A stretch of DNA of 19,882 bases from JAJAZB01 sp964244295 (GCA_964244295.1 CAXTIG010000069.1:1-19882); one strand, 5' to 3'; shown: positions 1 through 7,455, counted from the stretch's first letter. Program-made: numbers and translations. Notes: generated from the sequence alone by a model not told the origin.

Positions 1-91
1 GAAAAATTCATAGCCAAATTTAATATTTATTTCGCTCGTCGCAACAACTCTATTAGGTGCTTTATCTGCAAGGACAAAAAACCTCCGGTCA

Positions 92-841
92 TTGGGTTTT
101 CTCCGGGAGAATGAGTTTCCTATCTCAATGTCCATTTTTGATTTGGACGTAATTACTGACACATTACCACAATCTCCATCCATTTTTATTCACTATTTAA
201 AAGAGCGAATTAACTCCCTAAACGAAGACGTTTTTCAACTCAGTGACGAATTATCCGCGTTTTCTTGGTACTTGGAAAACTTGAGCATCAGACGTCCAGG
301 AGGTGACGACTATCTTAACGTAAATTATATAAGTCTTGATACTGATTTTATTCGTTCGTTTGATGACTACTACTTACGAAAAGGCGGTAAACCGAAAATC
401 AATCTTGAAGATGATTGGATTTGTCTTATTCAGTTTATTGAAGTAAGCAACTGGCTGCACCACACAGAAATGTGCGAAAAACTATTGACGATAAGTATCG
501 ACATAAGAAAGGAATTGATTGAGCGAATCAAAAAGTTGGAATCCAGAAAACGCGGTAAGGAAGAAATTGATTTAATCAGTTTGACTACTCACAGTCATGA
601 GATAGGTATTAGTTATTTGACATCCGAAGGAGATCGAAACGATCTAATTCATTCATTACAATCAATTTGTGAAATTAGAAAATACCAATCTAAAAAAGAT
701 ACCTGGATTGGATTGGCAAAAATTCGCAGGCCAAACGAACCTTGGTGGAAAACAACTGCTGTTCATCTTCTCTCTTATCCTTGGAAATTTGAGCCTAAAA
801 TGGAAAAGTTGAGCAAAGATTTTCCATTTAAAAAGCCATAA
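92..841 (+). CDS. 3' part of an unrecognised gene (partial or TTG start)
   Basis: The frame is open from base 14, just after a TAG at 11-13, to the TAA ending at 841. The only plausible start is TTG at 92, giving 249 aa, with no Shine-Dalgarno. The N-terminal stretch (residues 6-40, around ENEFPISMSIFDLDVITD) reads like the interior of a larger protein rather than a true N-terminus. The frame one register earlier is open from base 1 to a TGA at about 112, so the window edge or a frameshift near 90-112 may cut a longer gene. The protein is charged and rich in Lys, Glu and Asp, with no signal peptide, membrane segment or catalytic motif that I can name. The gene is AT-rich, unlike everything after 2042, and lies 119 bases before the HNH gene on the same strand. 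I do not recognise a function; confidence refers to coding status. Confidence 0.6.
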   Translation: MGFLRENEFPISMSIFDLDVITDTLPQSPSIFIHYLKERINSLNEDVFQLSDELSAFSWYLENLSIRRPGGDDYLNVNYISLDTDFIRSFDDYYLRKGGKPKINLEDDWICLIQFIEVSNWLHHTEMCEKLLTISIDIRKELIERIKKLESRKRGKEEIDLISLTTHSHEIGISYLTSEGDRNDLIHSLQSICEIRKYQSKKDTWIGLAKIRRPNEPWWKTTAVHLLSYPWKFEPKMEKLSKDFPFKKP

Positions 842-960
842 AATATTATCGGATTTGAGTGAAATCTTCTGGATGAGGCTGTAATGGCTCAAGGCCTCCC
901 CAAGCCGGGACTTCTTTAAAAAAGTCAATTATTTTCGTCTTACAACAATTTCACCATCTT

Positions 961-1572
961 ATGGCGAAGGAACTCGTTTGCTGGAAAGCAAAATGCGGCT
1001 CTACTAAATTCCAAATCAATGAATATGCATTCCACTGTGTTTATCAATGCACAGTTTGCCACTACCAGATTCTGAAACCCAAAGACGAATGCTGCCGAAA
1101 TCCACGCTTTGTGAACACAATTCATTACACGGGCTCCAACAAAGTCGGTCAACAAACTGCTATATCTTACCAACAATGTCTAAACTGCGGATGGGCAGAC
1201 AGGCGAAAACCTGTCAAAGTTTCCGAAGCGGATATCCGCTTTGAGTACAGCGAGGGCCGCTTTGATGAATGGAAAGAAGCCAAGCACGTGGAGGCTATGT
1301 GGCTTTTAGAAGAACTTCGTTTGGAAAATTTTCAAAATGATAAATACAATCTTCACCTAAACAGCGATACGTGGAAATCCAAACGAAAGCTGGTTCTTCA
1401 GCGGGATAACAACATTTGCCAACGCTGCAAAGTGAGTCCAGCAACCGAAGTACATCACCTTACCTATAAAAACTTAGGAAATGAACCTTTAGAAGATTTA
1501 CTCTCCGTTTGCCACGACTGCCATATGGTGATTCATCAAGAATTACGAGTGGCCAGGCTTAGTCCACGATAG
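961..1572 (+). CDS. HNH endonuclease with N-terminal zinc ribbon
   Basis: This 203-aa protein ends in an HNH nuclease domain: Cys153-x2-Cys156, His165-His166, a Tyr-Lys-Asn-Leu stretch, then Cys184-x2-Cys187-His188 and His192. This is the zinc-bound beta-beta-alpha metal fold that cuts DNA. The N-terminal half has CxxC pairs (CTVC and CLNC) with neighbouring Cys and His, suggesting a zinc ribbon for DNA binding. A helical linker with many Glu and Leu joins the two. The ATG at 961 has no Shine-Dalgarno. The gene is AT-rich like the preceding one, and no methylase partner is adjacent. A role as a defence or mobile-element nuclease is inferred only; the HNH assignment is firm. Confidence 0.85.
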   Translation: MAKELVCWKAKCGSTKFQINEYAFHCVYQCTVCHYQILKPKDECCRNPRFVNTIHYTGSNKVGQQTAISYQQCLNCGWADRRKPVKVSEADIRFEYSEGRFDEWKEAKHVEAMWLLEELRLENFQNDKYNLHLNSDTWKSKRKLVLQRDNNICQRCKVSPATEVHHLTYKNLGNEPLEDLLSVCHDCHMVIHQELRVARLSPR

Positions 1573-1770
1573 CACATCGGCGGGCGGGGTGGTTAGGGAG
1601 AGTAGCATCAGGAGCGCTTTCAGACGAGTTCCAATTCATCGAGGTTAAGCGTCCAATCCCAGACTATGCCACGCTTACCCATGAACGCAACGTGCATGAA
1701 CCGCACAGCGATGAACGAAAATAAGGAGGAACTCGGTAATCCGAGAGTATTCTACGGTCCATGTTGAAAA

Positions 1771-1998
1771 GGGGTAAATTTGGGGGTATGGCCTGAAAAG
1801 TACTAACATGAAACATTTTATATCAAGGCCTTATTCCATTAATCCAAATCCCATCCTGTCCGCCATTAACCAATTTATTAACGTCTTATTCAGTCTAATT
1901 TTTCATTGATATTCAGCATATTACCTGATATTATTGGTCATTAAGAGCTAATGAAAACTCACCACATACAAGAATATTTAGGGTACAAAGTGGGGTAA
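1771..1998 (+). repeat. GGGGTA repeats upstream of the integrase, candidate arm-type sites
   Basis: Three copies of the motif G(4-5)TA occur: GGGGTAAAT at 1771, GGGGGTAT at 1782 and GGGGTAAC at 1992; the partial GGGTACAAAG lies at 1981. The first two are spaced 11 bases apart, about one helical turn, and the last pair is similarly spaced. Repeats of this look often precede integrases of this family and may be the arm-type sites bound by the integrase N-terminal domain. The repeats are visible; the role is inference. Confidence 0.4.
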
Positions 1999-2029
1999 CG
2001 TTTCAAGTGCTCCCGCTCCTTACCCCACT
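1989..2029 (+). promoter_or_regulatory. 10-bp inverted repeat directly before the integrase Shine-Dalgarno
   Basis: AGTGGGGTAA (1989-1998) is exactly complementary to TTACCCCACT (2020-2029), with a 21-base loop. The Shine-Dalgarno GGAGG (2033-2037) and the ATG at 2042 follow at once. In RNA this would be a stable stem 12 bases before the start. In DNA it carries the same GGGGTA motif as the upstream repeats, so it could be an integrase-binding site used for autoregulation. Confidence 0.5.
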
Positions 2030-2041
2030 CCCGGAGGCTTC

Positions 2042-3349
2042 ATGCCGCTTAGCGATTTGCAATGCCGTCAGGCTAAACCACAGGCAAAAAATTACCGCCT
2101 CTTCGACGGCGGTGGATTGTACCTCGACGTCCGAACGGGCGGCAGCCGCATCTGGCGGTTAAAATACAAATTCTTCGGCAAGGAGAAACTCCTCACCATC
2201 GGGCCGTACCCGGCTGTCTCTCTCCTGCAAGCCCGCAGCCTCCGCGACCAGGCGAAGGAAACCATTCGTCAGGAACGCGATCCCGCTAAAGAAAAGCAGG
2301 ATGCCAAACGCCTGGCGCAATACCGACATGGTCAGACGCTCAAAGTCGTTGCCGAAGAGTGGTACACGCAGAACCTGCCCACTTGGTCGAAAAATTACGC
2401 CGACAACATCCGTAACCGACTCAAGGCAGATGTGTATCCATCGCTGGGCAACACGCCTGTGGCCACGCTGACGGTGCAGGAAATATTGGCCTGTCTTCGG
2501 AAGGTTGAAGCGCGCGGTTGTCACGACCTGGCCCACCGCATCCTGAACGTACTCCGGCAAGTCATGCGTTACGCCGTCATCACCGGACGTGCCGAACGCG
2601 ACGTGACGATTGAACTGAAAGGTGCGTTGAGCCGCTACCGCAAAGGGCATTTCGCCTCCATCGACGGCGACCAGTTGCCTCAATTAGTACGGGCGATTGA
2701 AACCAACGAAGCCCGGCTCTTCAAGCAAACCACCATCGCGCTCAAATTGATCATGTTGACGTTTGTGCGCACGAGCGAACTCATCAACGCCCGGTGGGAG
2801 GAGTTCGCTGTGGACAACGCGCTGTGGACCATTCCGGCCGAGCGCATGAAAACGCGCATTGCCCACCAGGTGCCGCTGTCGCGGCAGGTGTTGGCGCTGC
2901 TCAATGAGTTGAAAGAAACCTATGGAGGAACGGGATACATTTTGCCCAGCGTCGTGCGTCGGGGCAAACCCATCAGCAACAACACCATTCTCAAAGCGCT
3001 GGACCGGATGGGCTACGGCAAAAAAATGACCGGTCACGGTTTCCGGGCGTTGGCCCTGAGCACGATCAAAGAAAAACTGCATTACCGGCACGAAGTGGTG
3101 GACCGACAATTGGCTCACCTGCCGCGCACGCAGGTCGATCAGGCCTACGACCGGGCGAATTTTCTGACCGAGCGGAAAAAAATGATGCAGGATTGGGCTG
3201 ATTACATTGACACGGTTGTATGCCGGGCGACGACCACCAGCAATCGCCTCCGGTTTGATGCCCATTCACCATCACCCGTCAGCGGTCCTGGTCCGAGGCT
3301 GCAAACCCTTCCAGTAACGATTGAATATCGCTGGCCTTCCACGCGGTGA
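2042..3349 (+). CDS. int: P4-type tyrosine integrase
   Basis: This site-specific recombinase should integrate and excise the element. Residues 1-85 form the DUF4102-type N-terminal domain (start MPLSDLQCRQAKP, then a DGGGLYLDV stretch and KLLTIGPYPAVSL). A core-binding SAM-like domain spans about 100-190, and the catalytic domain about 205-390. The catalytic set is complete: Arg243 (TFVRTSEL), His332 and Arg335 (GHGFRAL), His359 (QLAH) and the nucleophile Tyr369 (QAYDRANF). The start is supported by GGAGG 5 bases upstream. After about residue 390, where relatives normally end, some 45 Ser/Pro/Arg-rich residues follow; this tail overlaps the end of the convergent alpA-like gene by 71 bases and is probably not conserved. 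Confidence 0.95.
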   Translation: MPLSDLQCRQAKPQAKNYRLFDGGGLYLDVRTGGSRIWRLKYKFFGKEKLLTIGPYPAVSLLQARSLRDQAKETIRQERDPAKEKQDAKRLAQYRHGQTLKVVAEEWYTQNLPTWSKNYADNIRNRLKADVYPSLGNTPVATLTVQEILACLRKVEARGCHDLAHRILNVLRQVMRYAVITGRAERDVTIELKGALSRYRKGHFASIDGDQLPQLVRAIETNEARLFKQTTIALKLIMLTFVRTSELINARWEEFAVDNALWTIPAERMKTRIAHQVPLSRQVLALLNELKETYGGTGYILPSVVRRGKPISNNTILKALDRMGYGKKMTGHGFRALALSTIKEKLHYRHEVVDRQLAHLPRTQVDQAYDRANFLTERKKMMQDWADYIDTVVCRATTTSNRLRFDAHSPSPVSGPGPRLQTLPVTIEYRWPSTR

Positions 3350-3500
3350 TGCGCGGGGCCAACTTGTATGGTTTGGGAAAGCGTCCCGACCGGCAGCCGT
3401 TCCACCAGGTGGCCTTGCTGACGGGAATGAGTTTGAGCACTTGGTCGAGGCGCATGAACCCTGAAACGGTCGGCGACGGCGATTGGGTTTCTTTGGTCAT
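3279..3500 (-). CDS. AlpA-family HTH regulator
   Basis: A 73-aa protein with the AlpA/excisionase winged-helix pattern: a 'GFMRLDQVLKLIPVSKATWW' recognition region at about 14-33, then 'RSGRFPKPYKLAPRITAWKASDI', the typical wing and second helix. AlpA proteins bind DNA and switch on integrase or act as excision factors in P4-like elements. The frame continues upstream to 3629, but ATG 3500 is preferred because AAAGGAGGAA lies just upstream on the minus strand. It converges on the integrase gene and its last 71 bases overlap it, so the two transcripts would be antisense at their ends. The class is secure; the exact role is inferred from family and position. Confidence 0.88.
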   Translation of the reverse strand: MTKETQSPSPTVSGFMRLDQVLKLIPVSKATWWNGCRSGRFPKPYKLAPRITAWKASDIQSLLEGFAASDQDR

Positions 3501-3773
3501 CGGTTCCTCCTTTTTGGCTTCACTCACCCTATCACGGCCCATTTGCATGGACGGTACCGCCTGCGTCCGGTTAAGTCCCGTGCGCCACAAATAAACCGCC
3601 TGCCGTCCAGGTGCGGCTGGCGAAACCACATCAGCCTTCGTTGTTCATTATTCATTATTAACAAGGCCGGATTCCAATTGAACTCAGGAATATTCTCCTA
3701 TATGCTGAATATATTCCTACCCAGCGACGGCGAGTCCGTCTACGGGCAACTGATTCACCGAGGAGGGTTGGCC
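3501..3773 (+). promoter_or_regulatory. Divergent promoter region with inverted repeat 3686-3718
   Basis: This region separates the alpA-like gene (leftward) from the HTH/primase gene set (rightward). AGGAATAT (3686-3693) and ATATTCCT (3711-3718) form an 8-bp inverted repeat centred on CTATATGC, a good size for a dimeric HTH operator. A sigma70-like pair, TTGAAC (3678) and TATGCT (3701) with 17 bases between, overlaps it. A short direct repeat CATTATTCATTATT lies at 3648-3661. The repeat is visible; its use as operator is inference. Confidence 0.4.
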
Positions 3774-3965
3774 ATGATACCGAAACAGGAACTGCTGCTG
3801 GACCGCAAGAGCGCCGCCCGCTACCTGAGCGTCTCACCCGGCACGCTCGCCGTGTGGGACTGCAAGCGGCGCTACGACGACCTCAAGCCCATCAAAATCG
3901 GCCGCTCGGTGCGCTACCGCCGCGCCGACCTCGACCACTTTATCGAGCAGCGCCTGCGGCATTAA
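3774..3965 (+). CDS. Small excisionase-like HTH protein
   Basis: A 63-aa protein with a MerR-like/excisionase HTH: 'DRKSAARYLSVSPGTLAVWD' at about 10-29 is the helix-turn-helix, and 'PIKIGRSVRYRRADLDHFIEQR' the wing and closing helix. Such proteins bend DNA as recombination directionality factors or act as local repressors. The frame is open well upstream, but ATG 3774 is chosen because GAGGAGGG lies 5 bases before it and the domain starts there. It is first in the rightward set with the primase, radC and ardC genes. With the AlpA protein, the element carries two candidate directionality factors close to the integrase. Confidence 0.82.
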   Translation: MIPKQELLLDRKSAARYLSVSPGTLAVWDCKRRYDDLKPIKIGRSVRYRRADLDHFIEQRLRH

Positions 3966-3973
3966 ACGCCGCC

Positions 3974-3991
3974 GAAGAGTTTCCACTCTTC
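3974..3991 (+). promoter_or_regulatory. Small hairpin between the HTH and primase genes
   Basis: GAAGAGT-TTCC-ACTCTTC forms a perfect 7-bp stem with a 4-base loop just after the HTH stop codon. A short T-run (CTTTTTCC) follows about 9 bases later, too far for a standard terminator. It may be a weak attenuator or mRNA-stabilising stem. Confidence 0.3.
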
Positions 3992-4032
3992 TTCACATCC
4001 CTTTTTCCTCCTGTCTTTCACCGGAGCGCGCC

Positions 4033-4941
4033 ATGAACATTGAGCAGGCGAAGGCCATTCCCATTGCCGAAATCCTGGGCCGGTTGGGCCGCGAACCCAC
4101 AGCCATTCGCGGGCATAAGCTGCGCTACTCCTCGCCGCTTCGCGACGAGAAAACGCCCAGCTTCGACGTCGATACGCACCAAAACCTGTGGTACGACCAC
4201 GGCGAGGGCATCGGCGGCGATCTCATTGCGTTCGTCTGCGCTTATTTGAAATTCACCCGCGAAGCGCACACCGTCTCCGACGCCCTGCGCTGGATGAAGA
4301 ACATGACGGGCGGCATCTACGTCATGCCCGCGCTCCCCGTTTACGAACGCACCCCGACGGAACCGTCGCTGATGCTCAAATCCGACAAACCCATCCAGCA
4401 TCTGGGCCTGGTGCATTACCTGCAAAAACGCGGCATTCCGCTCGATTTGGCCCGGCGACATTTGCGGGAGATTCACGTGCGCAACAAGGACACCGGCAAA
4501 GGCTTTTTCGCGCTGGGTTTTCCCAATGAAGAAGGCGGGTTTGAACTGCGTAATCCTTTTTTCAAGGGCTGCCTTGCGCCCAAGGCCCTCTCGTTCATTC
4601 GCGGCAGCAACCCCAAGCCCCGCAGCCTGCACGTCTTTGAAGGCTTCATGGACTGCCTCTCGGCCATGACGCTCGCTCCCGACCAGCGTTTTACCGGTGA
4701 CGCCATCGTGCTGAATTCTCCCTCCTGTCTAAAACAGCTTATTCCCTACGTGCAGAACTACGGCTACCGCCTGGCCTTTACTTGGATGGACAATGATGGG
4801 GCCGGAGAAAAGGCCACCGCCACGCTCGATGAATTTTTCAAAACCGAAATCGGACTCCTGCACAAGCCCATGAACCCCGTTTACGCCCTGCACAAGGACG
4901 TCAACGCCTGGCATATGGACAAATTAGGACTGACGCCATGA
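4033..4941 (+). CDS. Mobile-element primase-like protein (CHC2-like fold plus Toprim)
   Basis: A 302-aa DNA primase-type protein. The N-terminal part (about 30-75) follows the DnaG zinc-domain pattern, with 'SSPLRDEKTPSFDVD', 'LWYDHGEGIGGDLIAF'; the usual zinc cysteines are absent, as in many mobile-element versions. The Toprim domain (about 195-270) has Glu203 in FEGFMDC and Asp253-x-Asp255-Gly in WMDNDGAG, the metal-binding residues of primases. The likely job is priming replication of the element or second-strand synthesis after transfer. ATG 4033 has GGAG upstream. The end overlaps radC by ATGA, indicating translational coupling. A polymerase domain is not seen, so activity is inferred. 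Confidence 0.88.
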   Translation: MNIEQAKAIPIAEILGRLGREPTAIRGHKLRYSSPLRDEKTPSFDVDTHQNLWYDHGEGIGGDLIAFVCAYLKFTREAHTVSDALRWMKNMTGGIYVMPALPVYERTPTEPSLMLKSDKPIQHLGLVHYLQKRGIPLDLARRHLREIHVRNKDTGKGFFALGFPNEEGGFELRNPFFKGCLAPKALSFIRGSNPKPRSLHVFEGFMDCLSAMTLAPDQRFTGDAIVLNSPSCLKQLIPYVQNYGYRLAFTWMDNDGAGEKATATLDEFFKTEIGLLHKPMNPVYALHKDVNAWHMDKLGLTP

Positions 4942-5429
4942 CGAAAGTGATTCCTCTCCAGTCCGACCTGACCTTCGCCCGCTTCAAAGCCACGCAGGTG
5001 CAACTCACGTACCGCAGCCGGGTGCCGCTGCGCGAGCGCGTCCGGGTGACGCATTCGGGCACGGCCTACGAACTCCTCCGCCAGAGTTGGAACGAGAACA
5101 GGCTCGAACTGGTCGAACAATTCAAAATCCTGCTGCTGGACCAGCAAAACAATTGCCTGGGAATTTCGGAGATCGGCACGGGCGGCCTGGCCGGATGCAT
5201 GGCCGACCCGCGCCTGATTTTCGCCACGGCCCTGCAAGCCAAAGCTTGCTCGCTCATTCTCGCTCACAACCACCCCAGCGGTAATTTGACGCCGAGCGAC
5301 GCCGACCTGCAACTCACGCGCAAGCTGCGCGACGGCGGGCGGTTGCTCGACATCGCCGTGTTGGATCACCTCATCCTCACGCCGCAATCCTATCGCTCGT
5401 TTGCCGACGAGGGCCTCATGCCGGGTTGA
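4938..5429 (+). CDS. radC: RadC-like JAB-domain protein
   Basis: A 163-aa RadC-family protein reduced to the JAB/MPN domain. It has an 'ISEIGTGG' stretch with the upstream Glu and the signature His110-Asn-His112-Pro-Ser-Gly-Asn with Ser120 and Asp121, the zinc-binding JAMM set. Chromosomal RadC proteins (about 220 aa) carry an extra N-terminal helix-hairpin-helix; short versions like this are typical of mobile elements, and their biochemical role is not settled. The start ATG 4938 overlaps the primase stop. It lies between primase and ardC, supporting a role in handling incoming or replicating element DNA. Confidence 0.92.
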   Translation: MTKVIPLQSDLTFARFKATQVQLTYRSRVPLRERVRVTHSGTAYELLRQSWNENRLELVEQFKILLLDQQNNCLGISEIGTGGLAGCMADPRLIFATALQAKACSLILAHNHPSGNLTPSDADLQLTRKLRDGGRLLDIAVLDHLILTPQSYRSFADEGLMPG

Positions 5430-5524
5430 CCGCTCTTCGCTGGTTGGTTTCGCGCAATCATCGCATCTCCTCTGCCGAGTCAGGTTGATTCGAGGAGCGA
5501 TACCCGACGCGCTCGCGCCACCAA

Positions 5525-5573
5525 CAAGAATTTTCGCCAGCGTTCCGCTTTCCCCGCCCGACCAAAATTCTTG
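5525..5573 (+). promoter_or_regulatory. 10-bp inverted repeat in the radC-ardC gap
   Basis: CAAGAATTTT (5525-5534) and AAAATTCTTG (5564-5573) are exact complements separated by 29 GC-rich bases. The 210-bp gap 5430-5639 holds no gene. The stem could close a larger RNA structure with the hairpin at 5593-5621, or be a protein-binding dyad. Confidence 0.4.
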
Positions 5574-5592
5574 CCGGTTTGCTCGCTGGTCT

Positions 5593-5621
5593 GTCGGGTG
5601 AAAACGCTCCCTCAACCCGAC
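5593..5621 (+). promoter_or_regulatory. Hairpin directly before the ardC Shine-Dalgarno, with an alternative pairing
   Basis: GTCGGGT (5593-5599) pairs with ACCCGAC (5615-5621), a 7-bp stem with a 15-base loop ending 6 bases before AAGGAG. The left arm can instead pair with CCCGAC at 5557-5562. Three mutually exclusive arms in front of a start codon is the architecture of an attenuator or translational switch; this role is inferred. Confidence 0.35.
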
Positions 5622-5639
5622 CAGCCAAAGGAGTCGCCG

Positions 5640-6572
5640 ATGAACCCCACCGCCGAAACCCTCCACCAAGAGGAACCCATGATCGTTGCGCCGTCTCCGC
5701 CCAACGACGTGTACGCCCGCATCACGGGCAAAATCATTATGGATCTCGAAGCGGGAAATCTGACGTGGCGCAAGCCCTGGAATGCCGAGCATCTGGCGGG
5801 CCACGTTGTCCGCCCGCTCCGGTGGAACGGCATTCCCTACACCGGTATCAACACGCTGATGCTGTGGGCGACCAGCGCCGAGAAAGGCTACGCTTCGCCC
5901 TATTGGATGACGTTTAAACAGGCCACCGACCTGAAGGCCGTCGTGCGCCAGGGCGAAAAAGGCACCCAGGTCGTGTATGCCGACAAAATCGTCCGGGACG
6001 ACGAAACACCGGAGGGCGAGAAAACCACCAGCCGCGTTCCGTTCCTGAAATGCTACACCGTTTTCAACGCCTCGCAGATCAAGGGACTGCCCGAAGAATT
6101 TTATCCGACAACCGAACCGCTTACGGATAACTCACAACCGCGCGTCGATGCGCTGGAGGCCTTCTTTACCCAGACCAAAGCCGACATTCAGCTTGGGACG
6201 GAGGCGTCTTATTCGCAGGCGCTCGACCGCATTCAGATGCCGCCCTTTGAAAGCTTTGCAACCGCCACGGACTATTACGCAATCCTGGCGCACGAACTCA
6301 CGCACTGGACCAAACACCCCCGCCGCCTCGACCGCGATATGGGCCGTAAACGCTACGGTGACGAAGGCTACGCCAAGGAAGAACTGGTCGCTGAACTCGG
6401 TGCCTGTTTCCTGGGGGCTGACCTTGGCTTCGAGCCGATGCCCGAAGCGCAACACGCCGCTTACCTCCAGTCCTGGCTGACAGTGCTCAAAGACGACAAG
6501 CGCTTCATTTTCACGGCAGCCTCCCAGGCCCAGAAAGCCGTTGAATTCATCCACGCGCTGCAACCGGCCTGA
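5640..6572 (+). CDS. ArdC-like antirestriction protein with zincin metallopeptidase domain
   Basis: A 310-aa protein. The N-terminal half (about 20-150) is the ArdC/DUF1738-type domain: 'VYARITGKIIMDLEAGNLTW', 'PWN', 'GINTLML', 'YWMTFKQA', 'VRQGEKGTQVVY', ending in 'FNASQIKGLP'. The C-terminal half is a zincin peptidase with His218-Glu219-x2-His222 (HELTHW) and a downstream EELVAELGACFL helix that supplies the third ligand. ArdC proteins bind single-stranded DNA and protect incoming conjugative DNA from type I restriction. The start is fixed by AAGGAG 7 bases before ATG 5640, although the frame is open from 5571. It forms a set with primase, radC and the Dam-type methylase. Confidence 0.9.
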   Translation: MNPTAETLHQEEPMIVAPSPPNDVYARITGKIIMDLEAGNLTWRKPWNAEHLAGHVVRPLRWNGIPYTGINTLMLWATSAEKGYASPYWMTFKQATDLKAVVRQGEKGTQVVYADKIVRDDETPEGEKTTSRVPFLKCYTVFNASQIKGLPEEFYPTTEPLTDNSQPRVDALEAFFTQTKADIQLGTEASYSQALDRIQMPPFESFATATDYYAILAHELTHWTKHPRRLDRDMGRKRYGDEGYAKEELVAELGACFLGADLGFEPMPEAQHAAYLQSWLTVLKDDKRFIFTAASQAQKAVEFIHALQPA

Positions 6573-6621
6573 CGGGAAGGTCTGGTTCCCCATCACCCAA
6601 CTCAGACAGGAGTACTTCGAC

Positions 6622-7455
6622 ATGAAGCAGAAAAATGGATTGAAACCGCTGGTCAAATGGGCGGGCGGCAAGCGTCAGTTGCTGAACAAAATCAGACAGT
6701 ACATCCCCGACAAACTGACCCGCTACTACGAACCTTTTTTGGGCGGCGGGGCCGTCTGGTTTGATTTGCGGCCCGAGAAATTCGTCGTCAATGACCTCAA
6801 CGCCAACATCATGAACGTTTATCAGGTCGTCAGAACGGACGTGGATGCCCTTATCGCGGAACTGAAAACGCATAAGAATGACGCGGCCTATTATTACCGG
6901 ATTCGGCAGCGGGACCGCAGCCCCGCCTTCACCACAAGCAGTCCCGTTGAGCGAGCCGCCCGCCTGCTGTACCTCAACAAGACCTGTTTCAACGGCTTGT
7001 TCCGCGTCAACCGCCAGGGCTATTTCAACGTCTCGTTCGGAAATTACAAAAAGCCCGATATGCTGAATGAAGCCACGTTAAGAGCTGTCAGCCGCTACCT
7101 CAACGAAACCGAAGGCGTGTTGTTAAGCGGCGACTTTGCCGAGGCGATACAATGTGCCAACAGGGAAAGTTTTGTTTATCTCGATCCGCCCTACGATCCG
7201 CTTAGCGACAAGCCTTCCTTCACGGGATACACTGCCACCGGGTTCGATCCGCAGGAACAATACCGCTTAAAAACGGTGTGTGATGAGCTGAACCGGCGGG
7301 GGTGTAAGTTTTTACTGTCCAATTCTTCAACCGAGTTTATCCACGACCTGTATAAAAAGTACCGCATCGTGACCGTAAAGGCGAAGCGGAGCATCAACTG
7401 CGTGGCCGACCAACGCGGAAACGTGGAGGAGGTTCTCATCCGAAACTACGACTAA
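6622..7455 (+). CDS. dam: Dam-type DNA adenine N6-methyltransferase (orphan)
   Basis: A 277-aa D12-class adenine methylase. The N-terminus KPLVKWAGGKRQLL and Phe39-Leu-Gly-Gly-Gly43 form the SAM-binding motifs. Asp188-Pro-Pro-Tyr191 is the catalytic motif IV. The linking region (YLNKTCFNGLFRVNRQGYFNV) is that of Dam/DpnIIA enzymes, so GATC is the likely target, though that cannot be proven from sequence. AGGAG at 6607-6611 supports ATG 6622 over the open frame from 6541. No cognate nuclease is adjacent, so it is probably an orphan modification enzyme that protects the element or marks newly replicated DNA. It lies 49 bases after ardC. Confidence 0.95.
   Translation: MKQKNGLKPLVKWAGGKRQLLNKIRQYIPDKLTRYYEPFLGGGAVWFDLRPEKFVVNDLNANIMNVYQVVRTDVDALIAELKTHKNDAAYYYRIRQRDRSPAFTTSSPVERAARLLYLNKTCFNGLFRVNRQGYFNVSFGNYKKPDMLNEATLRAVSRYLNETEGVLLSGDFAEAIQCANRESFVYLDPPYDPLSDKPSFTGYTATGFDPQEQYRLKTVCDELNRRGCKFLLSNSSTEFIHDLYKKYRIVTVKAKRSINCVADQRGNVEEVLIRNYD

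Larger units (their letters stand above)
1573..2041. other. 469-bp non-coding region before the integrase; probable element end
   Basis: No convincing gene or tRNA is seen. A small perfect hairpin (CTCGG-TAAT-CCGAG) lies at 1732-1745 after an AAGGAGGA run at 1723-1730 that has no reading frame behind it. GGGGTA-type repeats start at 1771. Bases 1800-1985 are very AT-rich and contain nothing I can name. The region separates AT-rich genes from GC-rich ones and sits upstream of a P4-type integrase, where such elements usually carry the att core. I could not identify the core because the other end of the element is not visible. Confidence 0.6.

Noticed and set aside
1990..2005. GTAACGTTT shared in inverse orientation with 19690-19700 as att sites
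   Set aside because: Nine bases with a palindromic core are expected by chance and the flanks do not match.
1573..2041. tRNA gene as integration site, or a group II intron remnant
   Set aside because: No cloverleaf, CCA-end or T-arm consensus could be found, and no convincing domain V hairpin.
4881..5804. 307-codon open frame on the minus strand
   Set aside because: It is antisense to radC and part of ardC, both of which have family motifs and start signals.
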